A DNA stretch of 35,488 nt from Prevotella sp. (lineage in GTDB: Bacteria; Bacteroidota; Bacteroidia; Bacteroidales; Bacteroidaceae): contig JAFTGI010000112.1 in assembly GCA_017458195.1 (NCBI GenBank), positions 1 to 35,488 of the forward strand. Reading direction: 5' to 3'. The position numbers and the translations under genes were made by a program. Positions 17,972-25,798 of the stretch are shown piece after piece (the first letter of the stretch is position 1; the number at the start of each line of letters is the position of its first letter). A model generated the notes under the pieces. The model did not search any database and was not told where the DNA came from. It saw only the letters and a list, made by a program, of their open reading frames with translations.

Positions 17972-19128
17972 ATCAATTCGTCGCTGATGTATCCCTTTGG
18001 CAGTGGACGGCAATTGTAGCCAGAGGCCATGATTTCGCCATATGCACCGGCTGACCGGATGGCGATGAGGTCACCGCGCCGAGAGCGGTTCAGGTCGATT
18101 TGCTTGGCATAGACGTCGCTCGACTCGCAGATGGGGCCCACCACGTCGTAGGTTTCCGGTTCCTCGTCGCTTGTCAGGTTCTCAATCTTATGGTAGGCCT
18201 GATAGAGGGCCGGTCTGATGAGGTCAGTCATACCGGCATCCACGATGCAGAACTTCTTAGCTGCACCTTCTTTTATATATAAGGTTCGCGTGATGAGCGA
18301 CCCGCAGGGAGCCACGACGGCACGTCCCAGCTCGAAGTGCAAAGTCTGACCAGGCCTCAGCTTCAGTCGGCGGGCATAGGTGTCGAAGTAAGCCTTGAAG
18401 TCAGCCATAGGCACCCGGTTGGGGTGTTGATAGTCAATGCCCAGTCCGCCGCCCACGTTGATACTCTCCACGTGGACGTGATGACGCTCCAGTTGCAGCT
18501 GAAGGTCGTTGATGCGGTTGCAGAGTGCCTGAAAGTCGCCCATGTCGAGAATCTGACTTCCTATGTGAAAGTGCAGACCGACGAACCTGACGTTCGCCAT
18601 CTGTGCGGCACGCCCGATGACCTCCTCCATATCGCGCATGGCAATGCCGAACTTGTTCTCAGCCAGTCCCGTTGTGATGTTGCTGTGAGTATGGGCCCCG
18701 ACGTCGGGGTTGATGCGCAGAGCTATTCGTGCTGTCTTTCCCTCACGCTCTGCCAGTTGGTTGATCACCTCCAGCTCCGCCAGGCTCTCTACATTGAAGC
18801 ACAAGATGTCGTGCTCGAGTCCCAGGAGGATTTCCCAGTCGCTCTTGCCGACGCCTGCATAGACGATCTTGTCTGCAGGAAAACCTGCCCTGATGGCAGC
18901 CTCAATCTCACCGCCGCTGACGCAGTCGGCCCCCAGTCCTGCCTGGCGGATAATGCGCAGCACCTTTGGGTTGGCATTGGCCTTCACGGCGTAGTGCACC
19001 ATAAAGCCCTCGTGCCTGCCCGCCTCATGCTGGATGGCACTAAGCGTCTGGCGCAGCAAGTCGGCGTCGTAGTAGTAGAACGGCGTCCTGATCTGCTCAA
19101 GCCGGTCGATGGGGAATTGTCCTTTCAT
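17968..19128 (-). CDS. lysA: Diaminopimelate decarboxylase
   Basis: A 386-residue PLP enzyme that converts meso-diaminopimelate to L-lysine, the last step of the pathway. Lys49 in HYAVKANANP carries the cofactor, HFHIGSQ and NVGGGLGIDY bind the phosphate, Cys334 in GPICESSDVYA is the active-site cysteine donated across the dimer, and AGAYGEIMASGYNCRP closes the active site. Length is normal. It lies 6 bases after lysC, forming a lysC-lysA unit for lysine and peptidoglycan precursors, and its stop overlaps the next gene's ATG. Confidence 0.96.
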   Translation of the reverse strand: MKGQFPIDRLEQIRTPFYYYDADLLRQTLSAIQHEAGRHEGFMVHYAVKANANPKVLRIIRQAGLGADCVSGGEIEAAIRAGFPADKIVYAGVGKSDWEILLGLEHDILCFNVESLAELEVINQLAEREGKTARIALRINPDVGAHTHSNITTGLAENKFGIAMRDMEEVIGRAAQMANVRFVGLHFHIGSQILDMGDFQALCNRINDLQLQLERHHVHVESINVGGGLGIDYQHPNRVPMADFKAYFDTYARRLKLRPGQTLHFELGRAVVAPCGSLITRTLYIKEGAAKKFCIVDAGMTDLIRPALYQAYHKIENLTSDEEPETYDVVGPICESSDVYAKQIDLNRSRRGDLIAIRSAGAYGEIMASGYNCRPLPKGYISDELI

Positions 19129-19134
19129 GATTAA

Positions 19135-20451
19135 TTATTTGAACAGGTGGTCGCTGAGACTCTGGAGAGCGCGTCGCTTGTCTTCCTCTCGCACCAGGAA
19201 CGAGATGTTGTAGTTTGACCCGCCGTAGCTGATCATCCTGACGGGGATGTCCTTCATGGCATCCATCACGCGGGTCTCGAAGCCCACGTTTGACCAGTCG
19301 AGATCGCCCACGACGCAGATGACGCAGAGATTCGTGTCGACGGTCACGGTGCCGTATTTCTTCAGCTCATCGACAATCTCTCCCAGGTGTGCTGAGTTGT
19401 CGATCGACATTGATACGCCCACCTCCGAGGTGCACACCATGTCAATAGGTGTCTGATAGCTCTCGAAGATTTCAAAGACCTTGCGCAGGAAACCCGTAGC
19501 CAGCAGCATGCGGCTCGACTTGATCTTGATGGCGATAATATTGTCCTTGGCGGCAACAGCTTTAATCTTGCCGTATTCAGTGGCGTTGCTGATGATGGTG
19601 CCCTCGGCTTCGGGGGCCATGGTGTTGAGAAGCCTGACGGGGATTCCTGCGTACTTGGCAGGTTGCACACACGTCGGGTGAAGGATCTTCGCACCGAAAT
19701 AGGCCAGCTCGGCAGCCTCCTCAAAGTGGAGATGATGCACGGGCTCGGTCTTGTCCACAATGCGCGGATCGTTGTTGTGCATACCGTCGATGTCAGTCCA
19801 AATCTGGATCTCCTCAACGTTCAGGGCGGCTCCGACAAGCGAGGCCGTGTAGTCGCTGCCGCCACGCTGTAGGTTGTCAATCTCGCCATAAGCGTTGCGG
19901 CAGATGAACCCCTGTGTGATGTAGACCTGAGCCCCCTGGTTTTGCTCCATCAGGGCCGTCAGCTTCTCTTTGATATAGACGGGGTCGGGCTCCGCATTCT
20001 TGTCCGTCCGCATGAAGTCGAGCGCGTTCAGCAGCACGGTGTTGACGCCCTGTTCCTGCAGGTAGGCAGCCATCATGTGGGTCGACATCATCTCGCCTTG
20101 AGCCACGATGCTCTTTTCCTCGAACGAGGTGAACAGCTCCTTGGTGAACGAGCGCAGGTACTGAAACTCCTCATGCAGGAACTCGCGCGTCTGGGTCAGC
20201 AGCTGCTCGTTTGTCAGCAGCTCGGGCAGATGGCGCATGTACTTGTCCTCCAGCTTGTTGATCACCTCATTGGCTCCGTCAGGATTCTTCTTGTAGAGGT
20301 AGTCGGAGATTTCCACCAGTGAGTTGGTGGTGCCCGACATGGCTGACAGCACGACAAAGACCGGCTCGCCCGGAGCCGTCACCAGTCTTGCCACGTCCTT
20401 CATCCGTTGCGGCGAACCCACAGAGGTGCCGCCAAATTTCATCACTTTCAT
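19135..20451 (-). CDS. lysC: Aspartate kinase
   Basis: A 438-residue monofunctional aspartokinase, the first step from aspartate to lysine, threonine, methionine and diaminopimelate. The N-terminus MKVMKFGGTSVGS is the classic kinase signature and fixes the start at 20451; an upstream extension would run into ftsE. QGFICRN, GGSDYTASLVG and DGMHNNDPRIV are catalytic-domain motifs. The last 140 residues hold two ACT domains (for example FLRKVFEIFESYQTPIDMVCTSEVGVS), which usually bind lysine for feedback control. It follows ftsE by 25 bases and precedes lysA. Confidence 0.96.
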   Translation of the reverse strand: MKVMKFGGTSVGSPQRMKDVARLVTAPGEPVFVVLSAMSGTTNSLVEISDYLYKKNPDGANEVINKLEDKYMRHLPELLTNEQLLTQTREFLHEEFQYLRSFTKELFTSFEEKSIVAQGEMMSTHMMAAYLQEQGVNTVLLNALDFMRTDKNAEPDPVYIKEKLTALMEQNQGAQVYITQGFICRNAYGEIDNLQRGGSDYTASLVGAALNVEEIQIWTDIDGMHNNDPRIVDKTEPVHHLHFEEAAELAYFGAKILHPTCVQPAKYAGIPVRLLNTMAPEAEGTIISNATEYGKIKAVAAKDNIIAIKIKSSRMLLATGFLRKVFEIFESYQTPIDMVCTSEVGVSMSIDNSAHLGEIVDELKKYGTVTVDTNLCVICVVGDLDWSNVGFETRVMDAMKDIPVRMISYGGSNYNISFLVREEDKRRALQSLSDHLFK

Positions 20452-20476
20452 ATTGTCGTATTTTGTTTTTGTTGCT

Positions 20477-21187
20477 TTATTCGTTGTCGTCGCTGACCGC
20501 TTCCATCTTTCGGTCATCGCCCGTAACCTCTTCAAAACGTCCTTCACAGCAGCGGTAAACGACGCCGGGGAACTGGTCGAGTAGGGGCATGTTGTGGGTC
20601 GACATCACAACGGCCGTCCCCTGCTGGGCGATGTCCTTGAAGATGTGCATGATGCCCGCTGCGGTCTCGGGGTCTAGGTTGCCTGTCGGCTCGTCGGCCA
20701 CTATCAGGCGGGGATGGTTCAGGATGGCCCTTGCAATGGCTATGCGCTGCTGTTCGCCGCCCGACAGCTCGTGAGGCATCTTGCGGCTCTTGTCGCTCAT
20801 GCCGACAGCCTCCAGCACTTCCTCGATGCGCTGGCGCCGCTCCTCTTTGTCCTTCCATCCCGTGGCTTTCAGCACGAACGACAAGTTCTTGAAGACCGAG
20901 CGGTCGGCCAGCAACTGAAAGTCCTGAAAGACGATGCCAATCTGGCGTCGCAGTGCCGGCACCTCTTTTCTTCGGATGGAGGTCATGTCGTAATCCAGCA
21001 CCACTGCCCGCTCGGCCTCGTCAATGTCCAGTTCGTTGTAGATGGTCTTCAACAGTGAGCTCTTGCCAGACCCCACTCGTCCGATGATGTAGACAAATGC
21101 CCCGTCCTCGACGGTGAAGTCAACGGCGTTCAGTATGCGCTGTCCGTCCTGTTGGTCGATGTTCGCTTTCTTGTAGTCTATCAGCAT
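20477..21187 (-). CDS. ftsE: Cell-division ABC transporter ATPase FtsE
   Basis: A 236-residue ABC ATPase. Walker [14 protein letters not shown]-loop [11 protein letters not shown], signature [16 protein letters not shown], Walker [13 protein letters not shown] and H-loop STHN are all present. The wording [17 protein letters not shown] is typical of FtsE, which with FtsX activates peptidoglycan hydrolases at the septum. ftsX is not adjacent but about 3.4 kb away on the other strand. Start at 21187 is chosen because the region before it contains the promoter. It heads the long minus-strand operon with lysC, lysA, fbp and dcu. Confidence 0.9.
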   Translation of the reverse strand: MLIDYKKANIDQQDGQRILNAVDFTVEDGAFVYIIGRVGSGKSSLLKTIYNELDIDEAERAVVLDYDMTSIRRKEVPALRRQIGIVFQDFQLLADRSVFKNLSFVLKATGWKDKEERRQRIEEVLEAVGMSDKSRKMPHELSGGEQQRIAIARAILNHPRLIVADEPTGNLDPETAAGIMHIFKDIAQQGTAVVMSTHNMPLLDQFPGVVYRCCEGRFEEVTGDDRKMEAVSDDNE

Positions 21188-21217
21188 AATATCACTTAAA
21201 TTTCCCTTTCGAGGTTG

Positions 21218-21225
21218 CAAAGATA
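21218..21225 (-). promoter_or_regulatory. -7 box upstream of ftsE
   Basis: TATCTTTG on the minus strand fits TAnnTTTG, with about 30 bases to the ftsE ATG at 21187. A TTTG occurs farther upstream but with short spacing (14 bases), so the -33 element is uncertain. Confidence 0.55.
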
Positions 21226-21284
21226 CAAAAAATATCCCCCAAAACACCCTTTTTCCCGTTTTTTTTGATAAATAATCCAAAATG

Positions 21285-21318
21285 TTTGATGATATGTCAG
21301 AAAAAAACGCTATATTTG
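21285..21318 (+). promoter_or_regulatory. Promoter of the AraC-type gene
   Basis: TTTG at 21285-21288, 22 bases, then TATATTTG at 21311-21318. It is divergent from the ftsE promoter. Confidence 0.6.
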
Positions 21319-21346
21319 CAGAAATTATTCGCTGTGCACCTAATAA

Positions 21347-21353
21347 AAGGAGG
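21347..21353 (+). promoter_or_regulatory. Strong Shine-Dalgarno site
   Basis: AAGGAGG ends 5 bases before the ATG at 21359. A full consensus site is unusual for Bacteroidota, where most genes here have none. Confidence 0.7.
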
Positions 21354-21358
21354 AAACT

Positions 21359-21823
21359 ATGACTAAGTACAACATTACAGAACGAAAAGAAAGGGAGGCC
21401 ACCTACCGCTCGTTGGTAAGCCCCGCACTGATGGATGAGCTCAAGGACAAGATACTCAACCTGATAGTGATGCAGAAGAAGTACAAAGACCAGGACTACT
21501 CAGCCAAGAAACTGGCAGCTGACCTGGGCACCAACACCCGCTACGTCTCGGCTGTGGTCAATGTGAAGTTTCACATGAACTACACGTCTTTTGTAAACAA
21601 ATATCGCATTGAGGAGGCGATGTCTATCCTCACTGACAAGCGCTATCAGAAGCTCCGCATCGAGGAAGTCAGCGACATGGTCGGCTTCTCCAACCGCCAG
21701 TCCTTCTATGCCTCGTTCTATCGCATCATGGGCATCACGCCCCGCGAATACAGGGCTCAGCACGCTGTACAAGTGAAGCCGGCAAAGGCTTCTAAAAGGA
21801 AAAAGTCCGATGGTCAAGGATGA
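21359..21823 (+). CDS. AraC-type helix-turn-helix regulator (short)
   Basis: A 154-residue protein whose residues about 45-140 form an AraC-type DNA-binding domain with both helix-turn-helix units: SAKKLAADLGTNTRYVSAVVN and the family signature IEEVSDMVGFSNRQSFYASFYRIMGITPREYR. The first 40 residues are a charged helix and there is no ligand-binding or membrane domain, so it probably acts without a sensor of its own. The C-terminus is lysine-rich. It overlaps the downstream M49 peptidase gene by 14 bases, suggesting coupled translation. Confidence 0.88.
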   Translation: MTKYNITERKEREATYRSLVSPALMDELKDKILNLIVMQKKYKDQDYSAKKLAADLGTNTRYVSAVVNVKFHMNYTSFVNKYRIEEAMSILTDKRYQKLRIEEVSDMVGFSNRQSFYASFYRIMGITPREYRAQHAVQVKPAKASKRKKSDGQG

Positions 21824-23771
21824 TTTCTGCTATACTGACGAGCGTTTTGCCGACCTTCAGCTGCTACGTTATCGGCTCAATGGCTTTGAGACCTTGACCC
21901 TCAGGCAGAAAGAGCTCGTCTACTGCCTCTCGCAGGCTACCCTCTACGGCCGCGACATCACCTTCGACCAATTCGGGCGCTTCAACCTTTTGGTCCGGAA
22001 GGTGCTCGAGACCATCTATACCGACCTCACGATCGACCGTTCCGGACCAGAATTTCAGGCGCTTGCCGTCTATCTCAAGCGCGTCTGGTTCTCCAGCGGC
22101 ATCTATCATCATTACGGCTCCGAAAAGTTTGTTCCGGGCTTCTCACCCGACTATCTGCTCCGATGCATGCATCAGGTTGATGCCCGTCGGCTGCCACTCG
22201 GCGAGGGCCAGACGGTCGACGACTTGTTCCTTCTTCTGCAGCCAGTCATCTTCTCGCCAGAGATTCTTCCAAAACGCGTCAACAAGGCTGACGGCGACGA
22301 CCTCGTCCTGACGTCGGCCTGCCATTTCTATGAGGGCATCACGCAGGCCGAGGCCGAGCAGTTCTATGCCAATCAGAAGCAACTCCATGCTGACGACCCC
22401 GAACCCGTGTCCTATGGACTGAATTCAACGCTGGTCAAGTTGCCGGACGGTTTACTTCGGGAGGAGACGTGGTCGTCGCGCGGCCGCTATGCCAACGCTA
22501 TCCGTCACATTGTCTATTGGCTCGAAAAGGCTGCCAATGTGGCTGAGACGCCCGCCCAGCAGCATGTCATCCGCCACCTTATTAACTATTATAATGAAGG
22601 CGACCTGCGCCACTTCAACTCGTATTGCATCGAGTGGGTCAGCTTGCTCGACACGCGCGTCGACTTCATCAATGGCTTCATCGAGGTCTATGGCGACCCA
22701 TTGGGGCTGAAGGGATCCTGGGAGGGACTTGTCGAATATATTGACGAGGAGGCCACCGGCCGCACACGCATCATCAGCAGCAATGCCCAGTGGTTCGAGG
22801 ACCATTCGCCCGTCGCCCCCCGCTTCCGCAAGCCTGTCGTCAAGGGCGTCTCGGCCAATGTCATCTGTGCCGCCATGCTCGGCGGCGACGAATATCCCTC
22901 GACGGCCATCGGCATCAACCTGCCCAATGCCGACTGGATACGTGCTGAACATGGTTCCAAGAGCATCACCATCAGCAACATCACTGATGCCTACAACAAG
23001 GCTGCCCATGGCAATGGCTTCCGCGAGGAGTTTGTCATAGACGAAGCCACGCTCGACCTCATCGACCGCTACGGTGACGTCTGCGACGACCTGCACACCG
23101 ACCTCCACGAATGTCTCGGACATGGCAGCGGCCAGTTGCTACCCGGTGTGGACCCTGACGCCCTCAAGGCCTACGGCAACACCATCGAGGAGGCACGTGC
23201 CGACCTCTTTGGCCTCTATTACATTGCCGACCCGAAGCTTGTCGAACTTGGTCTTCTGCCCGACGGGGAGGCCTTCAAGTCGCATTATTACACCTACATG
23301 ATGAACGGACTCATGACCCAGCTGGTGCGCATAGAGCCCGGACGTCAGATTGAGGAGGCCCACATGCGCAACCGCGCCCTCATCGCCCGCTGGTGTCTTG
23401 AGCGGGCACGGCATACGCAGATTGTACGTCGTGAGGGCAAGCACTATCTGCAGATACTTGATTTCCAAGAGCTCCGGCAGCTCTTTGCACAGTTGTTGGC
23501 CGAGGTGCAGCGCATCAAGAGCACAGGCGACTTTGAGGCTGCCCGCACACTTGTTGAGACGTATGCCGTCAATGTTGACGCCGACCTGCACGCTGAGGTG
23601 CTCGAGCGCTACAAGCGGCTTAACCTGGCTCCATACAAGGGCTTCATCAATCCTTGGCTCCAGCCCGTCTACGACCGTGAGGGCCATTTCGTCGATCTCC
23701 AGGTTAATTATTCCGAGTCCTACGACCATCAGATGCTGCGCTACAGCTCTGAATATGCTACACTGATTTAG
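21810..23771 (+). CDS. Dipeptidyl peptidase III (M49 zinc peptidase)
   Basis: A 653-residue zinc exopeptidase that removes dipeptides from the N-terminus of short peptides. The M49 signature HEXXXH is present as H433-E-C-L-G-H438, and the second zinc motif EEARAD as residues 460-465. Unlike HEXXH peptidases, the extra residue between histidines is diagnostic. No signal peptide is visible, so it is probably cytoplasmic, although some Bacteroides homologues are exported. Length is close to the family norm. It lies in a plus-strand unit with the AraC-type regulator upstream and the AlkD-like gene 15 bases downstream. It uses TAG as its stop. Confidence 0.92.
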   Translation: MVKDDFCYTDERFADLQLLRYRLNGFETLTLRQKELVYCLSQATLYGRDITFDQFGRFNLLVRKVLETIYTDLTIDRSGPEFQALAVYLKRVWFSSGIYHHYGSEKFVPGFSPDYLLRCMHQVDARRLPLGEGQTVDDLFLLLQPVIFSPEILPKRVNKADGDDLVLTSACHFYEGITQAEAEQFYANQKQLHADDPEPVSYGLNSTLVKLPDGLLREETWSSRGRYANAIRHIVYWLEKAANVAETPAQQHVIRHLINYYNEGDLRHFNSYCIEWVSLLDTRVDFINGFIEVYGDPLGLKGSWEGLVEYIDEEATGRTRIISSNAQWFEDHSPVAPRFRKPVVKGVSANVICAAMLGGDEYPSTAIGINLPNADWIRAEHGSKSITISNITDAYNKAAHGNGFREEFVIDEATLDLIDRYGDVCDDLHTDLHECLGHGSGQLLPGVDPDALKAYGNTIEEARADLFGLYYIADPKLVELGLLPDGEAFKSHYYTYMMNGLMTQLVRIEPGRQIEEAHMRNRALIARWCLERARHTQIVRREGKHYLQILDFQELRQLFAQLLAEVQRIKSTGDFEAARTLVETYAVNVDADLHAEVLERYKRLNLAPYKGFINPWLQPVYDREGHFVDLQVNYSESYDHQMLRYSSEYATLI

Positions 23772-23786
23772 ACTTCTTTTGTAATT

Positions 23787-24407
23787 ATGGATGAAGTTCA
23801 GCAGAAGGTTAAGGAGATTAAACAGTCGTTCCGGCTGATGATGGACGGCGCCGTTGCCCAGTCGATGCGGCAGAAGGGCCTCGATTACCATCTCAACTGG
23901 GGGGCCACCATTCCGCGGTTGCGCCAGCAAGCCGACGAGCTGGGCCCCGACTACAGCCTTGCCATCGCCCTCTGGAAGGAGAACATCCGCGAGTGCAAGA
24001 TTCTCGCTACGATGATTATGCCGCCCGACGAGATGCCCTCCGAGGTCGTCGACATCTGGATGGAGCAGACCCATACCATCGAGATTGCCGAGCAGGCTGC
24101 CTTCAATCTCTACCAGCATCTGCCCTATGCCGCTGAGAAAGCCTTCCAGTGGCTCGCCTCGCCCGACGACCTCCCGCAGCTGTGCGGCTATCACGTCCTC
24201 TCACGTCTGTTCATGCGGCATCAGGAGCCCAACGAGCGCGGCATCAACGAGTTCATCGACCAGGCCCTTGCTGCCCTCCAGAGTCCCAACACATCACTTC
24301 GCAAAGCCGCCATGCAGGCCCTTTTCCGATTCTCGGAGCTTGGACTTATCTATGAGCGTATTGCCCAGTCAGCCCTCCGCAATCACGAATCTGCCCTGAC
24401 CATTTAG
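23787..24407 (+). CDS. AlkD-like DNA alkylation repair protein
   Basis: A 206-residue all-helical protein resembling the AlkD family, built of HEAT-like repeats (helices with NWGATIPRLRQQADEL, LAIALWKENIRECKILATMIM, DLPQLCGYHVLSRLF). AlkD glycosylases remove positively charged alkylated bases such as 7-methylguanine. The length is slightly short for AlkD, and the catalytic Trp/Asp positions could not be placed with certainty, so glycosylase activity is inferred. It follows the M49 gene by 15 bases. Its stop is TAG, and a paired palindrome begins 22 bases later. Confidence 0.75.
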   Translation: MDEVQQKVKEIKQSFRLMMDGAVAQSMRQKGLDYHLNWGATIPRLRQQADELGPDYSLAIALWKENIRECKILATMIMPPDEMPSEVVDIWMEQTHTIEIAEQAAFNLYQHLPYAAEKAFQWLASPDDLPQLCGYHVLSRLFMRHQEPNERGINEFIDQALAALQSPNTSLRKAAMQALFRFSELGLIYERIAQSALRNHESALTI

Positions 24408-24429
24408 CTTTCCGTTCGCTGTGAAGAAC

Positions 24430-24533
24430 CAGATAAAATTATTTCAAAGGCTTTGAAATAGTATTCACTGACACTGAACAGTATTTCAAAGCCTTTGAAA
24501 TAGTATTCAGTGTCGGTAAAATAGTTTTATCTG
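24430..24533. repeat. Nested inverted/direct repeat, 104 bp
   Basis: The outer arms CAGATAAAA (24430-24438) and TTTTATCTG (24525-24533) are perfect inverted repeats and extend to about 15 pairs. Inside are two copies of a palindrome, TATTTCAAAG-N-CTTTGAAATA type, around 24440-24460 and 24482-24502. Each is followed by GTATTCA(C/G)TG, so they form a 34-base direct repeat with few differences. The second copy is also enclosed by GACACTGAA (24470-24478) and TTCAGTGTC (24506-24514). Terminator, cruciform or a small mobile element (MITE-like) are possible. Confidence 0.85.
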
Positions 24534-24571
24534 CCGTTTCTGTTAATTGATGGGATAAAAAATGTTAATAC

Positions 24572-24604
24572 TTGCCGATGATTCCCGATTTTTTATTACT
24601 TTTG
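24572..24604 (+). promoter_or_regulatory. Promoter of the ftsX operon
   Basis: TTG at 24572-24574, 22 bases, then TACTTTTG at 24597-24604, a TAnnTTTG match. The leader to the ftsX ATG would be about 25 bases and contains a 5-codon open frame. Confidence 0.6.
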
Positions 24605-24622
24605 CAGTCAAATTGGCATAGT

Positions 24623-24640
24623 ATGCCTCCATTCGAATGA
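24623..24640 (+). other. Five-codon leader ORF overlapping the ftsX start
   Basis: ATG CCT CCA TTC GAA TGA encodes MPPFE, and its stop overlaps the ftsX ATG as ATGA. This is the same junction used between genes elsewhere in the window. It could couple ftsX translation to ribosomes starting upstream, or be chance. Confidence 0.45.
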
Positions 24641-25518
24641 AGAAAAAACAGAAACCGGCCGGCCGCCGCCATGGCATGCAGGTCGTAACTTTGTGTATCA
24701 GCACCACGATGGTGCTCATCCTGTTGGGGCTCGTGGTGCTTTCGGTGCTGACGGCTCGCAACCTGTCCACCTATGTGCGCGAGAATATGACCATGACGGT
24801 GATGCTGGGCGACAGCGTCCCCGTGCTGGAGGGTGCTGCCCTGGGCCAGATGCTCGAGGCTCAGCCATGGGCCAGGCATGTCAGCTATATCAGTAAGGAG
24901 CAGGCACTGCGCGAGGGCACGGAGGCCCTGGGCAGCGACCCCTCGGAGTTTGTGGGCACCAATCCGTTTGAGGCGATGCTCGAAATCCAGATGGCTGCCG
25001 ACTATGCTAACGGAGACTCGCTGCGCAAGGTGTCGGCCGAACTGATGAAGCAGTGGCGGCAGGTGACCGATGTGGCCTATCAGGAGGACCAGATTGAGGA
25101 CGTCAACCGCAACCTGCACCGCATCAACCTGATTCTGCTGGTGCTGGCAGCGTTGCTCATTTTTGTCTGCTATGCACTGGTCAGCAATTCCGTCAGGCTG
25201 GGCATCTATGCGCGTCGCTTCTCCATCCACACGATGAAACTGGTCGGAGCCCGATGGTCGTTCATCCGCCGGCCCTTCGTGCGCCAGGCCATGACGGTAG
25301 GCGTACTGGCAGCCCTGCTGGCTTGTGGTGTGCTGGGCGGCGTTGCCTATGCGCTCTATCGCTATCAGCCGGGCATCGAGGACATCATCGGTTGGCCTGA
25401 GATGGCGATTACGGCGGCAGCAGTGTTCGTGTTCGGCTTTGTCATCATGATGCTGTGCACACTGCTGTCGGTCAACAAGTTCCTGCGCATGAAGGCGGGA
25501 GAGCTGTATAAGATATAA
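24637..25518 (+). CDS. ftsX: Cell-division protein FtsX
   Basis: A 293-residue inner-membrane protein with the FtsX layout: a short cytoplasmic basic N-terminus (KKKQKPAGRRHG), helix 1 about residues 20-45, a periplasmic domain of about 120 residues, then three helices near 165-190, 220-245 and 255-285. It partners with FtsE to control septal peptidoglycan hydrolases. In most bacteria the two genes are adjacent; here they are separated by about 3.4 kb and point in opposite directions. It leads the operon with DUF3098, uppP, truB, queA and folK. Confidence 0.88.
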   Translation: MKKKQKPAGRRHGMQVVTLCISTTMVLILLGLVVLSVLTARNLSTYVRENMTMTVMLGDSVPVLEGAALGQMLEAQPWARHVSYISKEQALREGTEALGSDPSEFVGTNPFEAMLEIQMAADYANGDSLRKVSAELMKQWRQVTDVAYQEDQIEDVNRNLHRINLILLVLAALLIFVCYALVSNSVRLGIYARRFSIHTMKLVGARWSFIRRPFVRQAMTVGVLAALLACGVLGGVAYALYRYQPGIEDIIGWPEMAITAAAVFVFGFVIMMLCTLLSVNKFLRMKAGELYKI

Positions 25519-25558
25519 AGATAATAAAGATAAAAGAGATAATAGATAAAAGATAAAT
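25519..25558. repeat. AGATAAA microsatellite upstream of DUF3098
   Basis: The 40-base gap between ftsX and the next ATG consists of imperfect AGATAAT, AGATAAA and AGATAAAT units on the coding strand. It occupies the whole ribosome-binding region. Confidence 0.75.
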
Positions 25559-25798
25559 ATGGACAAGAAAAACTTTGCATTCGGACGCATGAACTTCATC
25601 CTGCTGGCTGTGGGAATGCTCATCGTCATCATCGGGTTTATCCTGATGGGGGGCAGCGGCTCATCGGAGTCGGCCTTCAATCCCGACATCTTCAGTGCCC
25701 GCCGCGTCAAGGTGGCTCCGCTGGTGTGCCTGTTTGGCTTTGTGTCGATGATCTATGCCGTAGTACATAAGCCCAAGGACAAGGAGGAGGCCGAATGA
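25559..25798 (+). CDS. DUF3098 small membrane protein
   Basis: A 79-residue protein with two hydrophobic helices (about residues 12-31 and 53-71) joined by a polar loop (SGSSESAFNPDIFSARRVKVAP). It matches what I know of the DUF3098 family, which is largely confined to Bacteroidota and found next to uppP. No function is established. Its stop overlaps the uppP ATG (ATGA, 25795-25798), so the two proteins are likely made together and may act together at the inner membrane. Confidence 0.8.
   Translation: MDKKNFAFGRMNFILLAVGMLIVIIGFILMGGSGSSESAFNPDIFSARRVKVAPLVCLFGFVSMIYAVVHKPKDKEEAE

Noticed and set aside
24430-24533. CRISPR array
   Set aside because: Only two palindromic units with no regular spacers and no cas genes.
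24565-25710. 381-codon open frame antisense to ftsX
   Set aside because: His/Gln-rich shadow of a clear FtsX gene, with repeat-derived YLLSLLSLL stretches from the AGATAAA tract.
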